Shown piece after piece: positions 11,051 through 19,112 of a stretch of DNA of 64,000 nt (positions are counted from its first letter, which is position 1; every line of letters starts with the position of its first letter). Both the position numbers and the translations under genes were made by a program. This DNA is from Streptomyces diastatochromogenes. GTDB taxonomy: Bacteria > Actinomycetota > Actinomycetes > Streptomycetales > Streptomycetaceae. A model generated the notes under the pieces. It ran no database searches and was not told where the DNA came from. It saw nothing but the letters and a program-made list of their open reading frames with translations. The stretch covers positions 186,001 through 250,000 of the forward strand of contig JAPTYK010000002.1 in NCBI GenBank assembly GCA_026913215.1, given 5' to 3'.

Positions 11051-11731
11051 TCAGTCCCCGGCCCGTATCAGCCCGCTCTCGTACGCGAAGATCACCGCGT
11101 GGACGCGGTCGCGGAGACCGAGCTTGGTGAGGACGCGGCCGAGGTGGGTCTTGACGGTGGTCTCCCCCACGAAGAGGCGGGCGGCGACCTCGCCGTTGGT
11201 CAGTCCACGGGCGACCAGCGCGAGGACCTCCCGTTCCCGGTCGGTGAGCGCGGACAGGCGGCCGCGCTGGGCGGGCTCGGGCGCGGAGGAGTGCAGGACG
11301 AAGCGTTCGACCAGGCGCCGGGTCAGTGACGGCGCCACCATGACCTCGCCCCGCAGCACCGCCCGGACGGTCACCAGGATCTCCTCGGCGGGGGAGTCCT
11401 TGACGAGGAAGCCGCTCGCGCCGGCCCGCAGGGCGGCGTAGGCGTACTCGTCCAGGTCGAAGGTGGTGATCACGAGGATCCGGGGGCCGTGGGGCCGCGC
11501 GCAGAGGTGCTCGGTTGCGGCGAGGCCGTCCAGACCGGGCATGCGCACGTCCATCAGGACGAGGTCCGGCTCAAGGGCGGCCACTCCCGCGATGGCCGCG
11601 TCCCCGTCGGCGGCCTCGCCGACCACGGTGAGGTCGGGCTGGCTGTCGATGACCATCCGCAGCCCCATCCGTACCAGCTCCTGATCGTCGCAGATCAGCA
11701 CCCGCGACGAGGACGGGCCCCGGCCGGTCAC
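11051..11731 (-). CDS. NarL/LuxR-family response regulator
   Basis: DNA-binding half of a two-component system. An N-terminal receiver (about residues 9-125) has the acidic pair in LICDDQ, the phospho-acceptor Asp in LVLMDVRMPG and the Lys in FLVKDS. A LuxR-type helix-turn-helix (about 155-220) has LTDREREVL and the recognition segment VKTHLGRVLTKL. The GTG start overlaps the stop of the upstream kinase gene (GTGA at 11731-11728), so the two are translationally coupled. Length (226 residues) is normal. Target genes cannot be read from the sequence. Confidence 0.93.
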   Translation of the reverse strand: MTGRGPSSSRVLICDDQELVRMGLRMVIDSQPDLTVVGEAADGDAAIAGVAALEPDLVLMDVRMPGLDGLAATEHLCARPHGPRILVITTFDLDEYAYAALRAGASGFLVKDSPAEEILVTVRAVLRGEVMVAPSLTRRLVERFVLHSSAPEPAQRGRLSALTDREREVLALVARGLTNGEVAARLFVGETTVKTHLGRVLTKLGLRDRVHAVIFAYESGLIRAGD

Positions 11732-13065
11732 GGGGTCGCCGCGGTGGGCTCGGGTTCAGCGCGGCGCAGGACGGCGGTCACCCGGTAGCCCCGCCGGGCG
11801 TGGGACCGGCGTCGACGCTCCCGCCGTACAGGGCGGCCCGTTCGCGCATGCCGGTGAGTCCTCGGCCGCGGGAGAGCAGGGGCGCGGGGTGCGCCGGGAC
11901 GGTCCCCGCCCCGGCTCCGGCCGAGTTCTCCACCCGGACGCGGACCAGCCTCCCGGGCCCCTCGGTACCGGTGTCGACCCGTACGCGGACCGTGGCGTCC
12001 GGCGACGCGTGCTTGACGACGTTGGTGAGCGCCTCCTGCACGATGCGGTACGTCTGCAGGGCGAGATCCGCCGGAAGGCCGCCCCGCTCTCCACGAAGGT
12101 CCAGGCGGGCGCGGGTGCCGTTCGTGTTGAGGCGGCCGACGAGCCGCCGCAGATCGGCTGAGAGCGACTCGCCGGTTCCGTCGTCATCGGGGGTGGGGCT
12201 GGGGCTGGGGCCGGGTTCGGGTTCGGGTCTGAGGCCGGGTCGGGGGCTGGGGCCGGGTCGGGGTCCGGGGCCTCCGGTCCGGGCGTTCGCATCGGGGGTG
12301 CCGAGCACCTCAAGGAGGCGGCGCAGTTCGTCCAGGGCCTCGCGGCCGGTCGCGCTGATGACGCCGAGGGCGCGGTCGACGGCCGTGGGGTCGGTAGGCC
12401 GCATCAGCCTGCCGCCCTCGGCGTTCAGCACCATCACGCTCACGCCGTGCGCGGGACATCGTGGATCTCGCGGGCGATGCGCGCCCGCTCCTCGGCGACG
12501 GCGACCCGGGCCAGGGCGAGGCGCTCCGACTCGGCGAGCGCGACCCGCCGCTCGAACTCGGCGATGTAGGCGCGCCGGGCGCGGACGTACTCGCCGAAGA
12601 CCCAGGCCCCGGCCAGCAACAGCCCCACGGCGAGCGGGGTGAGCCAGGCGCCGCGGGCACCCGGACCCCGTAGTCCCGCTGCCAGGCGGGAACCCACAGC
12701 GCGACGCAGCCGGCGGCGCAGAGCACCGTCGCCGCGGCGGCCCGGCGCAGGCCGCGCACCGTGAGGGTGGCCACGACCGCGGCCAGGGCGACGGCGCCGC
12801 GCCCCGGTTCCTGTCCCCACACGTGGCCGAGGTACTGCGCCCAGAACCCGGCCGTCACCACGGCCGCGACGATCACCGGACGGCGGCGACGCCACCACAG
12901 GGGCAGTACCAGAGCCGCGTACACGCCCGTCTGCACCCAGACGGGCCGCCAGTCCGGCTGGGGGCGGATCGCCGGGGGCAGGGCGACCAGCACGATCAGC
13001 AGCAGGTCCGTCAGCCACGGATGTCCGCGGCGAAGGCGGGGCAGGGTCTCCATCAGCCGTCGCAC
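11728..13065 (-). CDS. NarL-type sensor histidine kinase, three apparent frameshifts
   Basis: Partner of the response regulator that follows. The N-terminus has four or five hydrophobic segments (LLLIVLVALPPAI and others). The H-box is REIHDVP-AHGVSV, with the phospho-acceptor His in the HisKA_3 style, and the ATPase end includes an N-box-like VKHA region and a closing RGLTGMRER. The frame changes near 12660, 12440 and 11785; each is explained by one missing base, and the last one restores the stop at 11728. A Pro-rich linker made of GGGGCT/GGGGCC-like hexamers (12190-12272) sits between the phosphotransfer and ATPase regions and is unusually long. Probably intact in the organism. Confidence 0.8.
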
Positions 13066-13196
13066 CGTTCCACGCTACGGCCGGGGCCCCTTCCCCGGCG
13101 TCATCCTGGCGGGTGTCAGGGGGTCCTCCCACGGTCGTACGGACACCGGCCGGGGATACGACGTGCGGCCACCCGGAGCGTTTCCACCATGGGGCC

Positions 13197-13763
13197 ATGT
13201 CGATCACTACCGAGTTCCTCCGACGGCCCCTCATGACCGGTGCCGTGGCGGCCAGCTCACGGCGGCTGGCGTACGCGATGACCGAGGGCATAGGCCTGGA
13301 GCGGGCCAGGACCGTCGTCGAACTCGGCCCGGGGACCGGGGTGTTCACCGACGCGATCCTCGCCCGGCTCGCCCCCGGCGCACGGCTCGTCGCCGTGGAG
13401 CTGAACCCGGTGCTCGCCGCCCGGCTGTCGGCCACCCGGCGCGACGCGCGGCTGACCGTGGTCCAGGGCACGGCGGCCGAGCTGCCCGCCGTGGTCTCCG
13501 AACCGGTCGACGCGGTGGTCTCCGGACTGCCGTGGACGGTCATGCCCCAGAACCGGCGCGGGCACATCCTGGACGCCGTGACCGAAGTCCTCGCGCCCGG
13601 CGGCCGGTTCACCACCTTTGCGTATCTGCACGCGGCCTGGACACCGCCCGCCCGCCGCCTCACCGCCGAACTGGCCGACCGCTTCCACCGGTTGGAGCGC
13701 TCGAAGGTGGTGTGGGCGAACCTTCCGCCCGCTTTCGTGCACCGGGCCACCCGGAGGCCATGA
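13197..13763 (+). CDS. Class I SAM-dependent methyltransferase, phospholipid N-methyltransferase-like
   Basis: A 188-residue protein with motif I VELGPGTGVFTDAI (about 42-55), the acidic VAVELNP strand end after it, and a PWTV motif where N-methyltransferases have a PP-Y/W type loop (about 117). It resembles the KsgA/phospholipid methyltransferase group, which methylates amino head groups; the substrate is inferred. ATG at 13197 was chosen because the domain starts right there. It diverges from the kinase gene across 131 bp and stands alone. Confidence 0.82.
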   Translation: MSITTEFLRRPLMTGAVAASSRRLAYAMTEGIGLERARTVVELGPGTGVFTDAILARLAPGARLVAVELNPVLAARLSATRRDARLTVVQGTAAELPAVVSEPVDAVVSGLPWTVMPQNRRGHILDAVTEVLAPGGRFTTFAYLHAAWTPPARRLTAELADRFHRLERSKVVWANLPPAFVHRATRRP

Positions 13764-13926
13764 CCGTCCCGTGAGCCGGCCCGCGGGTCCGGGTTCGTGG
13801 TCCGGGGCGACCGGTGACCGCGTGTCCGATATACGTGCCGTGGTGGCCGTGCCCCTTGGGACACGTCGGGGAAAGGTGGTTCACTCGTCGGACATTCCAC
13901 CCACCTCGACGAAGTGAGGGATTCCT

Positions 13927-14727
13927 TTGACGGTTCTCGGCGACTCGGTCGAATCGATGGAGCAACTGGCCCTGGTCTGGCGGACCATGGTGCTCGACCG
14001 GGACGGGGCCGCGGACGTCCGTGACCTCCCGGGCATCGCCGTGCGCTGGGCCGACTGCCGGTTCGCCTTCTGGAACTGCGTCACCCTGACCGAGGTCGGG
14101 GCCGACGCGGCACTCGTCGAGCGGCGCCTGCGGGAAGCGGCCGACGTCATGCGGTCGAAGAAGCAGCCGGGCTTCCTGTGGGTCTTCGAGGACCTGATCG
14201 AGGACGACGCGCGCGCCGGCCTGGACGCGGCGGCCGAGCGCGCGGGCCTGGTGCACGCCTTCCCCGGCACGGGCATGGCAGGGGACCTGCTGCCCCTGCC
14301 GGAGCCCGTCCATCAGGACCTGACGTTCGTACGCGTGTCGACCGACGAACACCTCACGGCGTACGCCGACCTCAACTCCCGTGCGTACGGCTTCCCCCTG
14401 GAGGACGGCCGGGACGGCCTCGCCGGCTCCACCCTCTGGAAGGAGGGGGTGCACGCCTATCTGGGCCTGCGCGACGGAGTGCCCGTGACCTGCGCGGCGA
14501 CGGTGGAAGCCGACGGCCGCCTCTTCGTCGTCCTCGTCGCCACGCACCCGGAGTGGGAGCGCCGCGGATACGGCGAGGCCGTGACGCGGAAGGCCCTGTA
14601 CGAAGGGGCCCGCGCCACCGGCCTGACCCGCGCCACCCTGCACGCCACCGCCGCCGGCGCGCCCGTGTACCCGCGCATCGGATTCCGGCCGAACTCGCCG
14701 ATGCGCTTCTTCGCTCTGAAGGGCTGA
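13927..14727 (+). CDS. GNAT-family N-acetyltransferase
   Basis: A 266-residue acetyl-CoA-dependent acetyltransferase. The C-terminal half holds the GNAT core: a beta strand LFVVLVATHP, then the acetyl-CoA loop ERRGYGEAV (about 210-220), and the terminal YPRIGF. The N-terminal half is a divergent GNAT-like lobe, as in two-domain members. A TTG start at 13927 is supported by GAGGGA six bases upstream; an ATG ten codons later is the alternative. The acceptor is unknown. Upstream is a convergence-free 160-bp gap, so it is probably monocistronic. Confidence 0.85.
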   Translation: MTVLGDSVESMEQLALVWRTMVLDRDGAADVRDLPGIAVRWADCRFAFWNCVTLTEVGADAALVERRLREAADVMRSKKQPGFLWVFEDLIEDDARAGLDAAAERAGLVHAFPGTGMAGDLLPLPEPVHQDLTFVRVSTDEHLTAYADLNSRAYGFPLEDGRDGLAGSTLWKEGVHAYLGLRDGVPVTCAATVEADGRLFVVLVATHPEWERRGYGEAVTRKALYEGARATGLTRATLHATAAGAPVYPRIGFRPNSPMRFFALKG

Positions 14728-14898
14728 CCGCGTCCCGTCGGGTGCCTGGCCCCGCACGTCGCGGACGCGGTCGGCCGGGCGCTCGACGGCGAGCCGCCGG
14801 CTCTCCGGCCCGCAGCCCTGCCCGTTCACGCCGCCGGGGACTCTCGCCTCTTTCCGGCGGAGGCACGGCCCGTCCCGGTGCGCGAAGGATCCGAGGAC

Positions 14899-15093
14899 CT
14901 ACAGGCCCAGGTCGAGGGCCACGCACGAGTAGAAGTTCCACGAGTTCTCGGGGTTGTAACCGGCGGCTCCCCGGCCGGCCGGATCGACGTCCACCTCGGT
15001 GCTCATGTCTTCGAACGGGATCCGTCCGGAGAGCTTTCCGAAGCGCTCGTGCCGAGCGGCGGCAAAGGTGTCCTTGGCGACTGCGTCGTTCAT
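14899..15093 (-). CDS. Small 64-residue protein of unknown function
   Basis: Not recognised. The ATG at 15093 has GGAG nine bases upstream; an ATG at 15099 and a longer in-frame extension are possible. The first half is polar and charged (AAARHERFGKLSGR, then an acidic EDMSTEVDVD). The C-terminal third is Asn/aromatic-rich (GYNPENSWNFYSC) with a single Cys. The layout of an acidic leader and a distinct tail recalls ribosomal peptide precursors, but no modifying enzyme lies nearby, so this is only a possibility. Confidence 0.55.
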   Translation of the reverse strand: MNDAVAKDTFAAARHERFGKLSGRIPFEDMSTEVDVDPAGRGAAGYNPENSWNFYSCVALDLGL

Positions 15094-15415
15094 GACCATG
15101 CTCCACTTCGTCGATCGTGGATCGCGTCCTGTTCGTCGCTCTGGGCGACCACTGTCAGCATGCATCGCCATGCGTCACCAGTCAAGACGGTGACGAGGTT
15201 GGGGGTTGTGCATGTTTCTCAGCGCGTGACGAACCACGAGAGGCATGTGAGCCACCGGTAGCACGTCCACGGCAGGGGTCCGGTGTGCGCTGGGGGCGCG
15301 AGCTGGACGAGCTGAGCCCGGACTCACGCCTGCTGGTCCCAGGGAAACGGGCGGGGTTCACGTACGTGGTGGGGCGGACGTGAACCTCCGCACGCGCTCT
15401 CGCGCTCTTCGCCCC

Positions 15416-15507
15416 GGGCCTGTCGCGTCCTGGGCCTGCGGTGTCCTGGGGCTGCCGCGTCCCGGGCCTGCCGTGTCCTGGGCCTGTCGCGTCCTGGGGC
15501 TGCCGCC
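15416..15507. repeat. 16-bp tandem array, about 5.7 copies
   Basis: Imperfect units of GGGCCTGTCGCGTCCT, all exactly 16 bp, in the gap between the 64-residue gene and the winged-helix gene. The unit is not a multiple of three, so the array is very likely non-coding. Confidence 0.85.
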
Positions 15508-15648
15508 CGAACGCGCAGTGGAGCAGGGAGACCTCTCCCTCGCGTCGGCGGAGGCCGAGGCCTTCGCCGACGGGACCGGGGGCGCCGATCGACACGGCAC
15601 ATGTGGTGCACCCCCGGAGTTCCGCCGCGGTCAGGACATGCGGGGGCG

Positions 15649-16203
15649 TCAGCCGGCCGAGCCCGGCTCGATGACGGTGTACATGACGGAACGCTGCTGC
15701 TTGTGGCGCCGGATGCGTCCCTTGGCGACCAGGGACTCAAGGGTGTTGCGCACCACCTGCGGCGTCGGGTTGCGGTCCGGGTGGTCCGCCAGCAGCTCGT
15801 CCCGCAGCTCCTTCGCCAGGCGCGGTCCGTCGTGCTTGCCGAGCAGCTCCAGCAGCAGGTCACCGAGCAGCGGCTGACGCGACTTCCCCTTCGCGCCGGC
15901 CTTCGCCCTGTCACCTCCCGGAGCCTTGGCGGAGGCCGGGCGACGTGCGGCGGTACCGGTCGGGGCCCGCTTCGCCTTCGTACGGACGGGCTCGTCCTGC
16001 AGCTGCTCGGGCAGCCGGGACGGGTCCGCGAAACCCTCGTACCGCTGGGCGAGGTTCAGGATGTCCGTCAGGAGGGCCTCCTCCTGCTTCAGCACCGCGA
16101 TCTGTTCCGTCAGCTTCCGCTGTCGGCGGCGGTTCTCTTCCAGGTCCGACGCGGCTTGGTCCACCAGCCGCGATCGGAGGCCGGCGGATGACTGGTTGGT
16201 CAC
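15649..16203 (-). CDS. Coiled-coil plus winged-helix protein, possible regulator
   Basis: A 184-residue soluble protein. Residues about 15-55 form a predicted coiled coil (ENRRRQRKLTEQIAVLKQEE). A basic Ala/Lys/Pro linker follows (about 75-108). The C-terminal 75 residues look like a winged helix (LLGDLLLELLGKHDG ... NPTPQVVRNTLESLV ... RRHKQQRSVMYTV). Start is GTG at 16203. The fold suggests DNA binding; the target is unknown. It diverges from the ECF sigma gene over about 430 bp. Confidence 0.7.
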   Translation of the reverse strand: MTNQSSAGLRSRLVDQAASDLEENRRRQRKLTEQIAVLKQEEALLTDILNLAQRYEGFADPSRLPEQLQDEPVRTKAKRAPTGTAARRPASAKAPGGDRAKAGAKGKSRQPLLGDLLLELLGKHDGPRLAKELRDELLADHPDRNPTPQVVRNTLESLVAKGRIRRHKQQRSVMYTVIEPGSAG

Positions 16204-16629
16204 AACCGTTCCACTCCCTCGGTATGAATGTTGCTGCGCATGCTACCCATGCCCGAGCTCCCAGCGTAGATAAGTGTCGACGCCGGAGCCACGCGCGAGC
16301 GTGTTCGCCTTTCAGAATAATCTTCGGTGTGCCGGTGCGGTCGTTGTGCGTGCGGCTGACCAGGACGGCACCGTGATCTCCGGGTGGCCGGTGTCGACGA
16401 GTGTGCGCAAGAAGTGGGGAAACTCGCACACATATCTCGGGGTAGGTTTGCGAGTATGGACACCGGAAGGTGTGACCTTCTCGCCTCCCCGGTAGCGGAT
16501 TCGACGAGTGGATCAGGAAAATGGCTGCTCAGATTGGTTGCGTCGGCTCTCCGGCGCTCGGCCGTGCCCACGGCTCACACGTGGGGTGTGTCCGGTCCCT
16601 GGCCGGACGCACGAAAGAGAAGCGGCACG
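16204..16629. promoter_or_regulatory. Divergent spacer between winged-helix and sigma-factor genes
   Basis: About 430 bp of lower-GC sequence without a convincing gene. It must contain both promoters. A GGGGAAAC element near 16418 resembles the GGAAC-type -35 used by some ECF sigma factors, but a matching -10 could not be fixed. Confidence 0.35.
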
Positions 16630-17220
16630 GTGCGGAACACGATGGCCACACCCCTCACGGAGACGTCCCGGTCCGAGCTGCTCGGCACGCTCATGAGGGA
16701 GCACCGGGACGCACTCGTCTCGTACGCCGAGAAGATGCTGGGCGATCGCGGGCTCGCCGAGGACGTCGTCCAGGAGACCGTCATCCGTGCCTGGCGGAAC
16801 ATCGACCGCCTGCACGGAATGGACGGATCCGTCCGCGGCTGGCTCTTCACCGTCACCCGGAACCTGGTCATCGACTGGGTGCGCAAGCCGCACGCCCGCA
16901 GAGAGGCCGTCGGGGTCACCTACAGCGAGCCGGTGGCGCGCGCCGACGGCACCGACGCGGTGCACGACGCCCTGATGGTCCGGCCGTTACTGGACCGGCT
17001 GTCCCCCGAACACCGCGCCGTGCTCGTCCACCTCTACCTCTGCGACCGCAGCATCAACGAGACCGCCGGCCTCCTCGGCGTGCCGACGGGCACCGTCAAG
17101 AGCCGCCAGCACAACGCCCTGCGCAAGCTGCGCGAGGCCGTGCGGCCCGCCCCGGCCCGGCCCGCACCTCCGGTGCCCGGACCCCGCGCGGAGGCCGTTC
17201 CACCGTGCACGCCCCGGTGA
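16630..17220 (+). CDS. ECF-subfamily RNA polymerase sigma factor
   Basis: Directs RNA polymerase to alternative promoters. Region 2 is seen at about residues 30-75 (YAEKMLGDRGLAEDVVQETV then RAWRNI) and region 4 at about 120-170 (LSPEHRAVLVHLYL ... GTVKSRQHNALRKLREA). The GTG at 16630 has AGAGAAG at a good distance; the ATG four codons later (16642) is the alternative. The Pro/Ala-rich tail adds nothing recognisable. No anti-sigma gene lies next to it: the following ABC-F gene is convergent. The group looks like the SigL-type ECFs of actinobacteria, by general resemblance only. Confidence 0.88.
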   Translation: MRNTMATPLTETSRSELLGTLMREHRDALVSYAEKMLGDRGLAEDVVQETVIRAWRNIDRLHGMDGSVRGWLFTVTRNLVIDWVRKPHARREAVGVTYSEPVARADGTDAVHDALMVRPLLDRLSPEHRAVLVHLYLCDRSINETAGLLGVPTGTVKSRQHNALRKLREAVRPAPARPAPPVPGPRAEAVPPCTPR

Positions 17221-17242
17221 GGCCGGCGAGCGCAGGGCCTTA

Positions 17243-17369
17243 CGGGTCGGCGTCGGCACCCGACCACGGCACCGGAGCGTAGGGGAGGTCGCACTCCTTC
17301 AGGAGTCGGGTCGGCGTCGGCACCCGACCACGGCACCGGAGCATAGGGGAGGCCGCACTCCTTCAGGAG
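17243..17369. repeat. 64-bp direct duplication at the 3' end of an ABC-F gene
   Basis: Two copies of 63 bp (17243-17305 and 17307-17369) differ at two positions. The second copy stops six bases before the ABC-F stop codon at 17375. Read on the minus strand it could encode LLLKECGLPYAPVPWSG twice, but no complete gene fits. Confidence 0.85.
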
Positions 17370-17374
17370 CAGGG

Positions 17375-19033
17375 TCAGGGCGCGACCGAGGTCGCCTCCC
17401 GTCCTCGGTCGCGATCCGGCTCCAACCGGAGCTCGCGGCCCTGCCAACGGCGCCGCAGCCAGCGGTCGTGGCTGGCGACCACGATCGCGCCGGGCCCTTC
17501 GCCCAGGGCCTCCTCCAGTTCGTCGCACAGGCGGGGGGAGAGGTGGTTGGTCGGTTCGTCGAGCAGGAGCAGCTGCGGAGGGCGTGCGACGAGGAGGGCC
17601 AGGGCCAGGCGGCGGCGCTGTCCCACGGACAGGCGGCCGACCGGTCTGTCCAGGTCCGCCCGGTGCATCAGGCCCAGTGACTCCAGCGGCACCTTCTCCG
17701 CCCGCACCTCGCCCAGCGACAGCGCGTACGTGTCGCGCACCGAGCGCTCGGGCCGTTCGAACACGGTGTCCTGGGTGAGCAGCCCCACCGTCAGCTCGCG
17801 CCGTCTGCGTACCTCCCCCTCGGCCGCGAGGCCTCCGGCGAGCAGGGCGAGCAGCGTCGACTTGCCCGCCCCGTTGCCGCCCGTGACCAGCAGACGGTCG
17901 GTCGCCGCCACCTCCAGGGCGTCCAGCGCCAGCCGGCCCGGCACCCGTACACCGCGCAGGGTGACCAAGGGCCGAGGCCCTTCGGGCGACCGGGCCGCCA
18001 GGTCCACGGCGGCGAACCGCAGGGGAAGGGGCGGTGCGGCGACCTGGGCGCGCTCCAGCTCCTCCAGCCGCCGCGTGGCGTCGCGCACCCGGCGCGAGAT
18101 CGAGTTCTGGACGCGGCCGGCCCGGTGGCCGTAGCCCATCTTCTCGTTGTCGGTACGGCCGCGGTCGGGGGCCACCCGGTGCGCGGTCACGCCCGCCGCC
18201 CGGCGCAGCTCGTCCAGTTCCCGCTGCTCCTCGGCGTACCGCCGCTCCCAGCGCTCCCGCTCGGCGTGCTTCGCGGACAGATAGGCGCGGTAACCGCCGC
18301 CGTGGCGCACCGGGCCGTCCACCGCCGGGTCGAGGTCGATCAGGTCGGTGCAGACGGCGTCGAGGAACGCCCGGTCGTGGCTGGCGATCACCACGGTGCC
18401 GGGCATGCCGCGGACCTGTTCCTCCAGGAAGGCCGCCGCGTCGTCGTCGAGGTGGTTGGTCGGCTCGTCGAGGAGCAGGGCCGACGGCCGTCGTACGAGC
18501 AGCGCGGCCAGGGCCAGCCGGCCGCGCTGCCCTCCGGAGAGCGACCCGAGCGCCCGGCCGTGCCCGACCCCGCCCAGGCCCAGGCCGCCGAGGACCAGGG
18601 CGGCGCGCCGGTCGGCGTCCCAGGCCTCCCGGTCCTGGGCCTGTTCGAGACGTCTGCCGTAGGCGTCGAGGAGTTCCCGGTGACGGGGGTCGGTCTCCGG
18701 GACCCGGGCGAGTTCCGCGCCGAGCCGGTCCAGTTCCGTGAGGTCCTCACGGGCCTCACGGAGTGCCTCGTCCAGCACCGTGGCGAGGGTCGAGTCACCG
18801 TCGAACGGCATCTCCTGGTGGAGGAAACCGAGGTCGTCGGGGCGGGCGACGCTCCCGGAGTCGGGTTCGTCCACGCCGGCGAGCACCCGCAGCAGGGTGG
18901 ACTTGCCGACGCCGTTCTCCCCGATCAGGCCGATGCGGTGGCCGGGGGAGGCGGTCAGGGAGAAGCCGTCGAGGACGCGGCGGCCGCCGAGGACGCGGAC
19001 GAGGTCATGGGCGAGCAGAGCGGGCTGGGGCAT
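17375..19033 (-). CDS. ABC-F family ATPase
   Basis: A cytosolic tandem ATPase without membrane segments, 552 residues. Domain 1 has Walker A GENGVGKST (about 38-46), signature LSGGQRGRLALA and Walker B LLLDEPTNHLD. The central linker is charged (RERWERRYAEEQRELDELRR). Domain 2 has GGNGAGKST, LSVGQRRRLALA and LLLDEPTNHLS. ABC-F proteins act on the ribosome, many protecting it from antibiotics and others helping stalled translation; which applies here is unknown. ATG at 19033 precedes the family start (PALLAHDLVRVLGG). It lies 79 bp downstream of the second ABC-F gene and may share its transcript. Confidence 0.92.
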   Translation of the reverse strand: MPQPALLAHDLVRVLGGRRVLDGFSLTASPGHRIGLIGENGVGKSTLLRVLAGVDEPDSGSVARPDDLGFLHQEMPFDGDSTLATVLDEALREAREDLTELDRLGAELARVPETDPRHRELLDAYGRRLEQAQDREAWDADRRAALVLGGLGLGGVGHGRALGSLSGGQRGRLALAALLVRRPSALLLDEPTNHLDDDAAAFLEEQVRGMPGTVVIASHDRAFLDAVCTDLIDLDPAVDGPVRHGGGYRAYLSAKHAERERWERRYAEEQRELDELRRAAGVTAHRVAPDRGRTDNEKMGYGHRAGRVQNSISRRVRDATRRLEELERAQVAAPPLPLRFAAVDLAARSPEGPRPLVTLRGVRVPGRLALDALEVAATDRLLVTGGNGAGKSTLLALLAGGLAAEGEVRRRRELTVGLLTQDTVFERPERSVRDTYALSLGEVRAEKVPLESLGLMHRADLDRPVGRLSVGQRRRLALALLVARPPQLLLLDEPTNHLSPRLCDELEEALGEGPGAIVVASHDRWLRRRWQGRELRLEPDRDRGREATSVAP

Positions 19034-19112
19034 GGGTGTCCGTCCGAGGTGAGCGGTGGTCGGCCCGCCGGGCGTACGGCCTCGGGCGCGGGCCAGGGCA
19101 CACACCGGCGCC

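Noticed and set aside
14899..15093. Lasso or lanthipeptide precursor
   Set aside because: No cyclase, protease or dehydratase nearby, and the tail lacks the Cys/Ser/Thr or ring-forming acidic pattern expected.
15416..15507. CRISPR or attachment repeat
   Set aside because: Contiguous 16-bp tandem units without spacers and not duplicated at a distance.
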